Translations under genes and position numbers: made by a program
The notes under the pieces: model-generated
What the model was told of the DNA's origin: nothing
What the model saw: the letters and a program-made list of their open reading frames with translations, nothing else
Databases searched by the model: none
NCBI RefSeq assembly: GCF_000336575.1
Contig: NZ_AOPO01000003.1
Span: 1 to 64,000, forward strand
Origin: Vreelandella titanicae BH1
GTDB lineage: Bacteria > Pseudomonadota > Gammaproteobacteria > Pseudomonadales > Halomonadaceae
Reading direction: 5' to 3'
DNA: 64,000 bases
In this document: positions 1 to 9,654 of the stretch, piece after piece
Numbering within the stretch: the first letter of the stretch is position 1
Layout of the letters: the number at the start of each line of letters is the position of its first letter

Positions 1-28
1 TGCTGGATTCCCAGCAGGGGCTTTTTTG
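1..28 (+). terminator. Rho-independent terminator, cut by the window edge
   Basis: The window opens with an inverted repeat (TGCTGG, four-base loop, CCAGCA) followed by GGGGC and six T. The GGGGCT before the T run would pair with an AGCCCC just outside the window, extending the stem. It faces the end of secF, so it probably ends transcription of a plus-strand gene upstream and may also work for the sec operon. Confidence 0.5.
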
Positions 29-61
29 TAGGCTAAATAAGAGGAGTATAGAGATGCGCCG

Positions 62-988
62 TTAAGGCAACTCTTCCTCTTCTTCGTCGAACTCTTTCTT
101 GGTGGGGATCAAATCTTCCCGCGATAGCTTCAGCGGCAGCAGCAGCGCTGCAGCAATATAGATAGAGGAGAACGTGCCCACCACAATGCCAATCAGCAGC
201 GCAATGGCGAAGTTCTCAATCATATCGCCGCCCAACAGTAGCAGCGCGAGCAGTACCAGTAAGGTGGTGCCCGAGGTTGCCAGGGTGCGCGAGAGCGTGG
301 CGTTAATAGCTTCGTTGAAGATCTGCGGCATATCGTCGATACGCGAGGTGCGGATGGCTTCGCGGACGCGGTCATAAACCACGATGGTGTCGTTCAGCGA
401 GTAGCCGATGACTGCCAGGATAGCCGCCAGCACGGTAAGGTCAAAGTCGAGCTGGAACAGCGCAAAAACGCCGACGACGATGATCACGTCGTGCATTAGG
501 GCCAGCAGCGCACCAATTGCAAACTTGTACTGAAAGCGGAAGGCGACATAGAGCATGACCACGCCGAGTGCGACCAGCATGCCCAGTCCGCTCTGGTCGC
601 GCAGTTGGTCGCCTACCTGGGAACCAACAAACTCAGAGCGCACAAGGTCGACGCTATCGCCACTGGAGCGCAGCAGGTTAACCACCTCGCCACCCACATC
701 GGCATCAAACGCCTGCTGGAGGCGGATCAGTACTTCTGTCGAGGCCCCAAAGGTTTGCACCGAGACATCTTGGAAGCCGCTCTCTTCGAGCAAAACGCGA
801 ATAGCGTCGAGTGAGGGCGCTGCGCCGTAGCGCACCTCAATCAGCGTGCCGCCAGTAAAATCCAGCCCGAAGTTAAGCTGTTGGAAAATGATGGCAGCAA
901 TCGACGCGATTAACATTGCAGCTGAGACGATATACGCAAACTTACGCCGCCCCATAAAGTCGATTTGCAGGTGTGATAGGGGTTTCAT
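62..988 (-). CDS. secF: Protein translocase subunit SecF
   Basis: Inner-membrane subunit of the SecDF complex, which uses the proton motive force to assist late steps of Sec-dependent export. The start ATG at 988 is preferred over an in-frame GTG six bases upstream because AGAGG lies at proper spacing before the ATG. This gives 308 residues, usual for the family. A first membrane helix is followed by the conserved LDFTGGT segment, a periplasmic region of about 100 residues, and five further helices. The conserved segment with GYSLNDTIVVYDRVRE lies in the helix 4-5 region. It is last in the minus-strand order queA-tgt-yajC-secD-secF, 64 bases after secD. The tail is acidic (EEEEELP). Confidence 0.97.
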   Translation of the reverse strand: MKPLSHLQIDFMGRRKFAYIVSAAMLIASIAAIIFQQLNFGLDFTGGTLIEVRYGAAPSLDAIRVLLEESGFQDVSVQTFGASTEVLIRLQQAFDADVGGEVVNLLRSSGDSVDLVRSEFVGSQVGDQLRDQSGLGMLVALGVVMLYVAFRFQYKFAIGALLALMHDVIIVVGVFALFQLDFDLTVLAAILAVIGYSLNDTIVVYDRVREAIRTSRIDDMPQIFNEAINATLSRTLATSGTTLLVLLALLLLGGDMIENFAIALLIGIVVGTFSSIYIAAALLLPLKLSREDLIPTKKEFDEEEEELP

Positions 989-1052
989 TACCACCTCTTA
1001 AGTTCTGGGCTAAGCACGTGGTTTAGAGCCATGCTGTTTAAATTCATGCTCT

Positions 1053-2906
1053 TTAAATCCACAGCTTTTTGACGGGTTTGCTGCCATAGGTCAGGTTGAC
1101 CATGGCGCGAGTCACCATTAACGCCGTGAACAGCGACGTCAAAATGCCGATCGAGAGCGTGACGGCAAACCCTTTAACCGGGCCAGTGCCAATCGAGAAC
1201 AGGATAACGGCCACCAGCAGCGTAGTGATGTTGGCATCGACGATGGAGGTGAAAGCGCGCTCATAGCCAGCCTGAATCGCCTGCTGAACCGACATGCCAT
1301 TGCGCAGCTCTTCGCGTATTCGCTCGAAAATTAGCACGTTGGCATCCACCGCCATGCCTAGCGTCAGCACGATACCGGCAATGCCCGGCAGCGTCAGCGT
1401 AGCGCCCAGCATCGACATTACCGCGACCAGCAGCGTTAAGTTCAGCGCCAGGGCGATGTTGGCAAATACCCCAAACACCTTGTAACGCACCAGCATAAAC
1501 AGCACGACCAGCAGTAGGCCGATTTGGACTGATAGCAAACCACGCTCAATGTTTTCAGCGCCCAGGCTTGGCCCAATGGTGCGTTCTTGGACAAAGTAGA
1601 TGGGTGCCGCAAGGGAGCCTGAACGCAGCAGCAGCGCAAGCTCAGCGGCTTCCGTAGGCGAGTCCAGACCGGTAATCCGGAAGCTGTTGCCCAGCGCGCT
1701 TTGAATCGTCGCCAAGCTGATCAAGCCGCGCTCAACGTAGGGCTCGCGCTCAATAGTCTCTTCGCCCGTTTCCGGGTCGGTGACTACCGTGTCCTCGCTT
1801 TTGTGCTCGATAAACAGCACCGCCATATTGCGACCAATATTGGTCCGCGTAGCGCGATTCATCAGCGTACCGCCGGTGCCATCCAGATCAATATTGACCT
1901 GCGGGCGGCCGTTTTCATCGAAGCTGTTGCTGGCGCTGGAAACACTGTCGCCGGTAATAATCACATCGCGCATTAGCTCAGCAGTGCGCGATGTGTCATT
2001 ACGAAAGCCGAGCGTTTCCGTTTCGTTATCCGGCGTGTCGTTGCGCGCTTCCAGGCGGAATTCCAAGTTGGCGGTAGCGCCCACAATCCGCTTGGCTGCC
2101 ACGGTATCCTGGATGCCCGGCAGCTCTACAACAATTTGGTTGGGGCCTTGGCGCTGCACCATCGGCTCCGCCACACCCAGCTCATTGACCCGGTTGCGCA
2201 GGGTGGTCAAGTTCTGGTTGATCGCGTAGTCCTGGATTTCGCTGACGGATTGATCGCTCAGCGTCATCACCAGCGTTGAGGCGCGACCATCGCCCTCGCT
2301 GCTGTATTCAAAGTCAGGGAAGTCACGACTGATCAGGCTGCGCGCGGTATCGCGGTCTTCGGCGCTGGCAAAATCGATCGACAGCGAGCGCTCTTCAATA
2401 TCGGTATTGCGGTAACGAATCCGCTCATCACGCAGCAGTTCACGCATGGCGCTGGCGTTAACCTCAAGACGCTGGGTAAGCGCCGCGTCCATATCCACTT
2501 CCAGCAGGAAGTGCACGCCCCCGCGTAAATCAAGGCCCAGCGTCATGGGTGAGGCGGAAAACGCCTGCAGCCACTCGGGCGTTGCTTCAGCGAGGTTCAG
2601 GGCTACCGTTGCCTCATCGCCTAACAGGTCAGTGGCAATGTCGCGTGCAGGAAGTTGATCATCGTCGTGGCGCAAGCGAATGAGCCACTGCCCGTTCTCT
2701 TCTTCGAGCGCTTTGATCGCAATATCGTTTTCGCTGAGCGCGGTTTCAACACGCTCTATCTGACGCGCATCCAGCGAGTCGCCTTGGGCGCTGCTAATTT
2801 GGATGGCGGGATCTTCGGGGAATAGATTGGGAAGCGAGTAGATAAGGCCAACCACCAGGACGACCAGTATCAGCAGATACTTCCACAGGGGGTAACGGTT
2901 GAGCAT
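1053..2906 (-). CDS. secD: Protein translocase subunit SecD
   Basis: SecD partners SecF and YajC at the Sec translocon. The open frame extends 24 codons upstream, but the protein almost certainly starts at the ATG at 2906, because MLNRYPLWKY is the conserved SecD N-terminus and AGGG precedes it. The product is 617 residues, the usual length. Visible features are an N-terminal membrane helix, a large periplasmic domain with LGLDLRGGVHFLLEVD and the second repeat TTLRNRVNELGVAEP, then five C-terminal helices. GMAVDANVLIFERIREE carries the conserved aspartate region for proton coupling. The 132-base spacer from yajC contains two hairpins listed separately. Confidence 0.97.
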   Translation of the reverse strand: MLNRYPLWKYLLILVVLVVGLIYSLPNLFPEDPAIQISSAQGDSLDARQIERVETALSENDIAIKALEEENGQWLIRLRHDDDQLPARDIATDLLGDEATVALNLAEATPEWLQAFSASPMTLGLDLRGGVHFLLEVDMDAALTQRLEVNASAMRELLRDERIRYRNTDIEERSLSIDFASAEDRDTARSLISRDFPDFEYSSEGDGRASTLVMTLSDQSVSEIQDYAINQNLTTLRNRVNELGVAEPMVQRQGPNQIVVELPGIQDTVAAKRIVGATANLEFRLEARNDTPDNETETLGFRNDTSRTAELMRDVIITGDSVSSASNSFDENGRPQVNIDLDGTGGTLMNRATRTNIGRNMAVLFIEHKSEDTVVTDPETGEETIEREPYVERGLISLATIQSALGNSFRITGLDSPTEAAELALLLRSGSLAAPIYFVQERTIGPSLGAENIERGLLSVQIGLLLVVLFMLVRYKVFGVFANIALALNLTLLVAVMSMLGATLTLPGIAGIVLTLGMAVDANVLIFERIREELRNGMSVQQAIQAGYERAFTSIVDANITTLLVAVILFSIGTGPVKGFAVTLSIGILTSLFTALMVTRAMVNLTYGSKPVKKLWI

Positions 2907-2936
2907 GCAAGCCCTGCCTTCAATTACAAACGGAAT

Positions 2937-2963
2937 GCTGTGCACGGACACGCCGTGCACAGC
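2937..2963 (-). other. Perfect 11-bp hairpin in the yajC-secD spacer
   Basis: GCTGTGCACGG and CCGTGCACAGC form a perfect 11-bp stem with a 5-base loop, 31 bases before the secD start in the transcript. There is no T run, so it does not look like a terminator. An RNA control or processing element is possible but not shown. Confidence 0.5.
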
Positions 2964-2991
2964 AAAGTTCACCATCATTTATACCATGTCA

Positions 2992-3026
2992 CCCCTGCCG
3001 GGGTGGCTGGCACTGGTCGGCAGGGG
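2992..3026 (-). other. 9-bp stem-loop just after yajC
   Basis: CCCCTGCCG pairs with CGGCAGGGG across a 17-base loop, starting 12 bases after the yajC stop. There is no following T run. With the hairpin at 2937-2963 it makes a two-stem leader between yajC and secD. Confidence 0.45.
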
Positions 3027-3038
3027 GAATTACAAGGC

Positions 3039-3365
3039 TTAGATGGACTTGATGGTGCCTTTAGGCAGTACGGCGGCAACGGCGTTCTTCTGCACGTTAA
3101 CTTCGGTGCCTTCAGAGATCTCGATGGTCAGGAATTCGTCGCTCACTTTAGTAATACGACCCACCAAACCGCCGCCAATGACGATCTCATCGCCTTTATC
3201 CAGATTGGTGACCAGCTGCTTGTGCTGCTTAGCGCGCTTGGCTTGCGGGCGCCACAACAGGAAGTAGAAAATCAGCACGAAGCCAACCAGCATCACGATT
3301 TGCGCAATACCACCGCCAGCGGCGGCTTCTTGGGCATGGGCTGGTGAGATAAAGAAATCCAGCAT
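3039..3365 (-). CDS. yajC: Preprotein translocase subunit YajC
   Basis: Small single-span inner-membrane protein that associates with SecDF. It has 108 residues, close to the usual 110. A short N-terminal segment (MLDFFISPAHAQ) is followed by one membrane helix (about residues 20-43). Then comes WRPQAKRAKQH and a cytoplasmic beta-rich tail with the conserved GDEIVIGGGLVGRITKV segment. It lies between tgt and secD in the same direction. Confidence 0.96.
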   Translation of the reverse strand: MLDFFISPAHAQEAAAGGGIAQIVMLVGFVLIFYFLLWRPQAKRAKQHKQLVTNLDKGDEIVIGGGLVGRITKVSDEFLTIEISEGTEVNVQKNAVAAVLPKGTIKSI

Positions 3366-3458
3366 TGCAGAGAACTCCTGAGTTAGAAAAGCTTAAGCTT
3401 GGTTTATAAAACTTGGTTTTAAAAACATAGTTTATAAAACATGGCCAAACAGTTTAAA

Positions 3459-3478
3459 CCACGCGCCAGGGCGCGTGG
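3459..3478 (-). terminator. Hairpin after tgt, probable terminator or attenuator
   Basis: CCACGCGCC and GGCGCGTGG make a GC-rich stem 12 bases after the tgt stop codon on the minus strand, followed by an imperfect T-rich stretch. It sits between queA-tgt and yajC-secDF, so the sec genes may have partly separate transcription. The 80 bases before yajC contain repeated TTTATAAAAC segments. Confidence 0.5.
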
Positions 3479-3489
3479 CGATTAATTCG

Positions 3490-4704
<1,215 letters not shown>

Positions 4705-5736
4705 CTAGCGGGTCAACAGCATGGCGTCGCCATAGCTAAAAAACGCATAGCGCTCGGCCACTGCCCGTTGATAGGCGTGCATGATGGTGTCATAGCCCAC
4801 GAAGGAGGACACCAGCATTAGCAGCGTCGATTCCGGTAGGTGGAAATTGGTAATTAAAGCATCCACGCAGCGCCACTGGTAACCGGGGTAGATGAAAATG
4901 TCGGTATCGCCACTATAAGGCGCGATCTGTCCGTCGCTACTTTTCATGCAGGCGCTTTCCAGGCAGCGCACGCTGGTGGTGCCCACTGCCACCACCCGCT
5001 TGCCTGCTGCCAGGGTCTCGCGCACTTGCTGGCAGGTAGCTTCCGTGACCTCAATCCACTCGCTGTGCATATGGTGTTCAAGGATGTTGTCGACGCGCAC
5101 CGGCTGAAAAGTGCCCGCGCCCACATGCAGCGTCACAAAGGCACGGTTAATGCCTTTATCTGCAAGGGCGTCCAGCAGTGGCTGATCAAAATGCAGCCCG
5201 GCGGTCGGCGCCGCTACTGCACCATCACGCCGGGCATAGACGGTTTGGTAACGCTCACGGTCGCTGAGTTCGTCTTCCCGGGTAATATACGGTGGTAGTG
5301 GCATATGGCCGTGCTTTTCAAGCAGCGCGATCATCGGCGTATCGCCTAAAAAGCGCAGCTCGAACAGGGCATCACGGCGGCCTTCTACGATGGCGTGAAT
5401 ATCGCCCTCGAAAATCAGCTCGGTGCCGGGCTTCGGCGACTTACTCGAACGAATATGCGCCAAGCCACGGTGAGCATCCAGCGGGCGCTCCAGTAACATC
5501 TCCACTTTGCCGCCGCTGGCCTTATGGCCGTGCAGGCGCGCCGGAATCACCCGGGTGTCGTTAAACACCAACAGGTCGCCGGGCTCCAGAAGCTCAAGCA
5601 AATCGGGAAAGCGGCGGTGTTCCAGCGCGCCGCTCTGGCCATCCACGCACAGCAAACGGCAGTCGCTACGCTGTTCAGAAGGGTAGCGAGCAATTAATTC
5701 GTCGGGTAGTTCGTAATGAAAATCCGCGCGCTGCAT
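4705..5736 (-). CDS. queA: S-adenosylmethionine:tRNA ribosyltransferase-isomerase
   Basis: Transfers and rearranges the ribosyl group of S-adenosylmethionine onto preQ1-tRNA to give epoxyqueuosine. It has 343 residues and begins [19 protein letters not shown], with the family-typical [20 protein letters not shown] and [18 protein letters not shown] segments. It is the first gene of the minus-strand operon. The upstream region at 5737-5850 separates it from the divergent tRNA-Leu gene. Confidence 0.97.
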   Translation of the reverse strand: MQRADFHYELPDELIARYPSEQRSDCRLLCVDGQSGALEHRRFPDLLELLEPGDLLVFNDTRVIPARLHGHKASGGKVEMLLERPLDAHRGLAHIRSSKSPKPGTELIFEGDIHAIVEGRRDALFELRFLGDTPMIALLEKHGHMPLPPYITREDELSDRERYQTVYARRDGAVAAPTAGLHFDQPLLDALADKGINRAFVTLHVGAGTFQPVRVDNILEHHMHSEWIEVTEATCQQVRETLAAGKRVVAVGTTSVRCLESACMKSSDGQIAPYSGDTDIFIYPGYQWRCVDALITNFHLPESTLLMLVSSFVGYDTIMHAYQRAVAERYAFFSYGDAMLLTR

Positions 5737-5811
5737 GGCGTATAACTCTTAACATTGATCAAACAGGCGGCATAGGATAGCGCTTTGGCTGCATAAAGTC
5801 AGTCAATGTGA

Positions 5812-5839
5812 TTGACCTACCTCGTTAATTACGTATAAT
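5812..5839 (+). promoter_or_regulatory. Sigma70-type promoter of tRNA-Leu
   Basis: TTGACC (5812-5817) and a consensus TATAAT (5834-5839) are separated by 16 bases, and the tRNA begins 11 bases after the -10 hexamer. This is a strong stable-RNA-type promoter. Confidence 0.8.
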
Positions 5840-5850
5840 GCGCATCCATT

Positions 5851-5937
5851 GCCGGTATGGCGGAATTGGTAGACGCAGCGGATTCAAAATCCGCCGCCTT
5901 TACGGGTGTGCCAGTTCGAGTCTGGCTACCGGCACCA
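5851..5937 (+). tRNA. tRNA-Leu (anticodon CAA)
   Basis: An 87-base cloverleaf with encoded CCA. The acceptor arms GCCGGTA and TACCGGC pair fully. The anticodon stem GCGGA/TCCGC encloses TTCAAAA with anticodon CAA. A long variable arm, typical of tRNA-Leu, and GTTCGAGTC in the T arm are present. No integrase or attachment-site duplication follows it. Confidence 0.96.
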
Positions 5938-5948
5938 TCTTTAAAATC

Positions 5949-5970
5949 AGGCACTTATGTGCCTTTTTTT
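5949..5970 (+). terminator. Rho-independent terminator of tRNA-Leu
   Basis: AGGCAC, loop TTAT, GTGCCT, followed by a T run; it starts 12 bases after the tRNA CCA end. Confidence 0.85.
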
Positions 5971-6052
5971 GTGCCTGTCATTCCTCCATTTATATTCTTT
6001 GGTCGCGTTTTGGTCGCACCAGCACAAATATAGTAGTTGGCGTCTGCAAAGT

Positions 6053-6070
6053 TGTAGCTTTTAGGCTACA
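6053..6070 (+). promoter_or_regulatory. Inverted repeat before the toxin-antitoxin pair, probable operator
   Basis: TGTAGC, six bases, GCTACA: perfect 6-bp arms ending eight bases before the toxin start codon. Type II antitoxins with an HTH usually repress their own promoter through such a repeat. Assignment to this operon is by position only. Confidence 0.5.
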
Positions 6071-6078
6071 TTGTTTGT

Positions 6079-6411
6079 ATGGCGCCACTCTCGCATTACT
6101 TGACCGCGGATGGTCATGATCCCTTCCAAGCTTGGTTAGATGCTACCAAGGCGAAAGACCGGCAAGCTGCTATGCGCGTATTAATGCGCCTTAACCGGCT
6201 TGTAGCCGGTAATGCGGGCGATACTAAAAGCGTCGGCGACGGTGTGATGGAGCTTCGTATCGACTATGGCCCAGGCTATCGCGTCTATTACGCTAAAGTG
6301 GGAAGACGGTTAGTTCTTCTATTAACCGGAGGTACTAAAAAACGCCAGCAGGCTGATATTGAACAGGCGAAGGCATTTTTAGTGGACTACCGTAAGAGGT
6401 TGAAGAAATGA
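6079..6411 (+). CDS. RelE/HigB-superfamily addiction-module toxin
   Basis: A 110-residue protein of the addiction-module killer family, probably a ribosome-dependent mRNA interferase. Recognisable features are the N-terminal DPFQAWLD, the central GDGVMELRIDYGPGYRVYY and the tail LLLTGGTKKRQQADIEQA, the usual pattern of this RelE-type subgroup. It overlaps the antitoxin gene by four bases (ATGA), toxin first. No clear Shine-Dalgarno is seen. It follows tRNA-Leu and its terminator by about 110 bases. Confidence 0.85.
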   Translation: MAPLSHYLTADGHDPFQAWLDATKAKDRQAAMRVLMRLNRLVAGNAGDTKSVGDGVMELRIDYGPGYRVYYAKVGRRLVLLLTGGTKKRQQADIEQAKAFLVDYRKRLKK

Positions 6412-6713
6412 AAAGCCATGATGATGCTGTGATTACCATGCTTCGTGAAGATCCTGATATGGCTGTCGATTATCTACGCACCGCTTTTGATGAGTTGGAT
6501 GAGGAAGGCGGGGAAACAGCTTTTCTTATGGCGCTTCGCCATGTGGTGGAGGCCCAGGGCGGAATGGCAGTCGTGGCTGAGCGTGCCAAGCTATCAAGAG
6601 AAAGCTTGTATCGTGCGTTATCGCCTAAGGGTAACCCTACCTTGAGAACAATGACCGCGGTCATCAAAGCCACAGGTTTGCATTTTCATGACTTAACCCG
6701 GCAGGCTTCGTGA
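6408..6713 (+). CDS. Addiction-module antidote protein (HTH)
   Basis: A 101-residue antitoxin partner of the RelE-like toxin. The N-terminal part (DPDMAVDYLRTAFDELDEEGG) and the C-terminal HTH (VAERAKLSRESLYRALSPKGNPTLRTM) match the probable-addiction-module antidote family. It likely binds both the toxin and the repeat at 6053-6070. Overlap with the toxin gene implies coupled translation. Confidence 0.85.
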   Translation: MKSHDDAVITMLREDPDMAVDYLRTAFDELDEEGGETAFLMALRHVVEAQGGMAVVAERAKLSRESLYRALSPKGNPTLRTMTAVIKATGLHFHDLTRQAS

Positions 6714-6778
6714 GATTAAATAGCTAGGGTCTTCTATATGATGAAGATTGCCATCCAACCGAGATAAGCACCCAGCGC

Positions 6779-8146
6779 TTACTTTCTCGTATTAGCCAAA
6801 CGCTCAGCCGCAAGCCTTCGATAAAGACTCATGAGTTCCGCGCTCTTGGCATCTTCATGCCAGCTAGCGGCATAAACTTGAGCACTTTCGGCGAGCTGTT
6901 GGCGCAGATCTTCATCGCTTAGCAGGCAGTTAACCTTGGTGGTAAAGTCATCATGGTTATCCTCGGCGATTAGGCAGCCTTCTCCTTCTTTTAGTACATC
7001 AAGCGTGCCCATCATGGCGGTGGAAACCACTGGCGTGCCTAGCGCCATTGCTTCCAGCAGTACCAGCCCCTGGGTTTCCGTGCGTGACGCAAACACAAAA
7101 ACGTCGGCGGCGCGGTAGGCGGCTTGCAGTGGGCCACTGCGGTTGAGATAGCCGAGGAACAGCACCGATTCTGCCACGCCAACTTCCTGGGCGCGCCGGA
7201 CAAGCCAGTCATGGGCTGGACCTTCGCCGGTAATGATCAGCCGGGTGTTGGGGTGTTCGGCTAATACCTTGGGCAGCATATCGATCAGAAAATCGATGTT
7301 CTTCTCAAAGGCGGCGCGGCCTACATAGAGCAGCAGGCGCGCATCTGTAGGCAGGTCGTAATGAGCACGAAAGTCGCTATCATCCTGGGTTCCTTGAGGG
7401 TGGCAGAACGACTCCAGCGACAAACCGGTGGGAATGACCGTGGAGGGCGTGGTCACTCCGTAGCGGGTAAGGGCTTCCTGCATTGCCCGTGAAGGAGCGA
7501 CCAAGGCGTCGAGCTGCTGGCACTGGCGCACTGAAAGCCGACGCGCGGCAAGTCGTAGCCAGCGTCGTGGAAGCCAACGGATATAGTGGTGAACATACTC
7601 CTCAAACAGGGTGTGGTAGGTCGCTACCACTGGAAGCCCAAGCCGACGCCCCAGCGCTACACCGGCATAGTGGGCGGTAAAGGGGGTGTGGACATGAATA
7701 AGGTCAAAGGCTTCAGCGGCAAGCTGCGGTGCCAGGGCGATCAAGTCCCGGTAGCGCATCATGCGATCCTCCGGGTCGCCGGGTACCTGGCGCGAGCGGA
7801 TGCGCAATACGCCCGGTTCGTCCACTTGGCCCACAGGATAATCGGGGCAGATCAGCATGACCGTGTGGCCCAAACGCTCAAGGGCGCTGCGAAAACTGGC
7901 GATGGAGGTGGAAACACCATTAACGCGGGGGAAGTAGACATCCGAAATCATCAATATCTTCATACCGCTCAACGGTGTCTCGGTCGTTGACGCCGCTGAG
8001 TGCAGCGTTAAAGTTGACGCTAGTCGTGCTTCGCGTTCAGCTTTACGCTGTAGGTGTAGGGCATTGCCGTTGGCTAATTGAGTGAGGGCCGCGACTTCCT
8101 GGTCACTGAGAGGAGAGTTGAGAGAGGGGCGTCGGCGCTGTGGCAT
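6779..8146 (-). CDS. GT4-family glycosyltransferase
   Basis: A retaining GT-B glycosyltransferase of the GT4 (group 1) family, probably cytoplasmic and acting on a lipid or polysaccharide acceptor that cannot be named from sequence. The conserved core starts at MKILMISDVYFPRVNGVS (ATG at 7963). FVFASRTETQGLVLLEAMALG has the EX7E sugar-nucleotide motif, and FEKNIDFLI lies in the donor domain. I chose the ATG at 8146 (455 residues) without a good ribosome site; the frame is open to 8239. The first 60 or so residues are an unrecognised, charged extension. It is divergent from the AraC regulator gene. Confidence 0.8.
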   Translation of the reverse strand: MPQRRRPSLNSPLSDQEVAALTQLANGNALHLQRKAEREARLASTLTLHSAASTTETPLSGMKILMISDVYFPRVNGVSTSIASFRSALERLGHTVMLICPDYPVGQVDEPGVLRIRSRQVPGDPEDRMMRYRDLIALAPQLAAEAFDLIHVHTPFTAHYAGVALGRRLGLPVVATYHTLFEEYVHHYIRWLPRRWLRLAARRLSVRQCQQLDALVAPSRAMQEALTRYGVTTPSTVIPTGLSLESFCHPQGTQDDSDFRAHYDLPTDARLLLYVGRAAFEKNIDFLIDMLPKVLAEHPNTRLIITGEGPAHDWLVRRAQEVGVAESVLFLGYLNRSGPLQAAYRAADVFVFASRTETQGLVLLEAMALGTPVVSTAMMGTLDVLKEGEGCLIAEDNHDDFTTKVNCLLSDEDLRQQLAESAQVYAASWHEDAKSAELMSLYRRLAAERLANTRK

Positions 8147-8323
8147 GTTGTTTTGACTCTTGTGGCAGCTTACGAATAAGCTATCTTGAGTCCATGACTG
8201 GCGGATGACAGCCAGCGCGCTTAGATAAATACCGTGCACTTACCGGGAAGAGCGTTAGCCCACAGTTGGCTTCACTCTCGCTTTTTGTTACTTAGCCGTT
8301 TTATAGTGCTGGAATAGCATTCG

Positions 8324-9112
8324 ATGTACAGACGGTACCCCACCATGGCCCATTTTGAGCTGCATAGCCGCAATTTAGCCCAAGAGCAGGTGGCCCATAC
8401 CCACGACTTTCATCAACTTATTCTAGCTACCTGTGGTGTTACAGAGCTTTCGATGGAAGGTCTGGGGGAGCGGGTTACCGCCCGCCGTGGGTGTCTGATT
8501 CCCTCGTCGCGCCACCACGAGTACCAGGGCGATGGCAGCAACCGTACCTTAGTGTTGGATATACCCGTTGCCCAGTTAGCTTCGCTTGAGAAAGGCAGCG
8601 AGATTGAGCGCCTGTTCGATAAACCGCGTTTTTTCAGCGTCCCCCCCGCGTTAAACCAGCTTACCCACGCCCTGGCGAATCAGCTTGAACAGTGCCCCGC
8701 GCTACAGAACGAAATTGCGATTCTGCTGTTACGCGCGCTGACCATGTATCTGCATGACACCTCTTCCACAGCGGTTGGGCAGTTGGGTCAACACTGCATC
8801 AGCGAACGCCTGGATCTTGCGCGTTTGGATGCCTGGTTGGATCAGCACCTGGCCGATGAGATCCGCGTGGAGCAGTTAGCTGCTTTGTGTGCCTTGAGCC
8901 CAGGCCACTTTCACTCCTGCTTTCGCGAGCTGACTGGCGTAACGCCGCTGGCCTATGTACAGCGCAGACGCTTAGAGCATGCCCGCACCTTGGTTCGCCA
9001 TAGCACACTCAGCCTGGGGCATATCGCCATGCTGGTTGGCTTTCGCGATCAAGGCAGTTTTTCCCGCGCCTATCGGCGTTATTTCGAGCTTTCCCCTTCT
9101 TCAGATCGTTAG
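8324..9112 (+). CDS. AraC-family transcriptional regulator
   Basis: A 262-residue regulator with an N-terminal cupin-like sensing half (HTHDFHQLILATCG, RRGCLIPSSRHHEYQG) and a C-terminal double HTH (IRVEQLAALCALSPGHFHSCFR to SLGHIAMLVGFRDQGSFSRAYRRYF). A second possible start is the ATG at 8345. It lies directly upstream of the RidA-TRAP-deacetylase operon in the same direction and is the likely regulator of that operon; the inducer is unknown. Confidence 0.88.
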   Translation: MYRRYPTMAHFELHSRNLAQEQVAHTHDFHQLILATCGVTELSMEGLGERVTARRGCLIPSSRHHEYQGDGSNRTLVLDIPVAQLASLEKGSEIERLFDKPRFFSVPPALNQLTHALANQLEQCPALQNEIAILLLRALTMYLHDTSSTAVGQLGQHCISERLDLARLDAWLDQHLADEIRVEQLAALCALSPGHFHSCFRELTGVTPLAYVQRRRLEHARTLVRHSTLSLGHIAMLVGFRDQGSFSRAYRRYFELSPSSDR

Positions 9113-9175
9113 GCCCTCATCTGACCGCTAGCCCCTCGCCGAACCGTTAGTGATAAAATTTTCTTGCCTGCATGA

Positions 9176-9207
9176 CTTGCGGGCAAATCTATCTCAGCTT
9201 CGGGCAA
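9176..9207 (+). promoter_or_regulatory. Direct repeat before the RidA operon, candidate AraC-type operator
   Basis: CTTGCGGGCAA (9176-9186) and CTTCGGGCAA (9198-9207) start 22 bases apart, about two helical turns, which suits the two half-sites of an AraC-family dimer. It is about 90 bases before the ridA-like start. Related GCCTGC segments lie nearby. Confidence 0.4.
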
Positions 9208-9296
9208 GTAATTTGCCTGCTAGCGCTTTAGTCTTTGACTAATCCCTTATATCAAGACCCTTTATATCAGCAGCACCGCTTTCAAGGAGCAACACC

Positions 9297-9653
9297 ATGG
9301 GCGTTACCTATCAAGACAGCAATGCACGTATGAGCCAAGTGGCGATTCACAACGGCACCGTTTACCTCGCAGGCCAGGTTCCTCCTGATGCCACGGCGGA
9401 TATGCGCGGCCAAACCGAACAGGTGCTGGCGCGTATCGATCAACTGCTAGCCCAAGCGGGCACCTCGAAAGAGCATCTGATCTCAGCGCAAATCTGGGTT
9501 ACCAGCATGGCGGAGTTTGACCAGATGAACGCTGCCTGGGACGCCTGGGTCGTGCCCGGTCGCCCACCTGTGCGTGCAGCGCTTGAAGCCCAGCTCGCCA
9601 AGCCCGAGTGGAAAGTGGAGATCATGGTGGTAGCCGCGCTGCCGGAGGCCTGA
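9297..9653 (+). CDS. RidA/YjgF-family enamine/imine deaminase
   Basis: A 118-residue RidA-fold protein, which hydrolyses reactive 2-aminoacrylate-type enamines or imines made by PLP enzymes and amino-acid oxidases. Typical features are NGTVYLAGQVP, QTEQVLARIDQLLAQAGTS and PGRPPVRAALEAQLA with the conserved arginine. AAGGAG precedes the start. It opens an operon with a ketimine-reductase-like enzyme, a TRAP transporter and deacetylases, so it probably clears imines formed in that pathway. Confidence 0.9.
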   Translation: MGVTYQDSNARMSQVAIHNGTVYLAGQVPPDATADMRGQTEQVLARIDQLLAQAGTSKEHLISAQIWVTSMAEFDQMNAAWDAWVVPGRPPVRAALEAQLAKPEWKVEIMVVAALPEA

Positions 9654-9654
9654 T

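Noticed and set aside
2907..2978. Upstream extension of SecD by 24 codons
   Set aside because: The conserved SecD N-terminus starts at 2906 with a ribosome site; the extension has neither conservation nor a ribosome site.
5851..6080. tRNA-Leu as an island attachment site
   Set aside because: No integrase, no direct repeat of the tRNA 3' end and a normal terminator follow; only a toxin-antitoxin pair is nearby.
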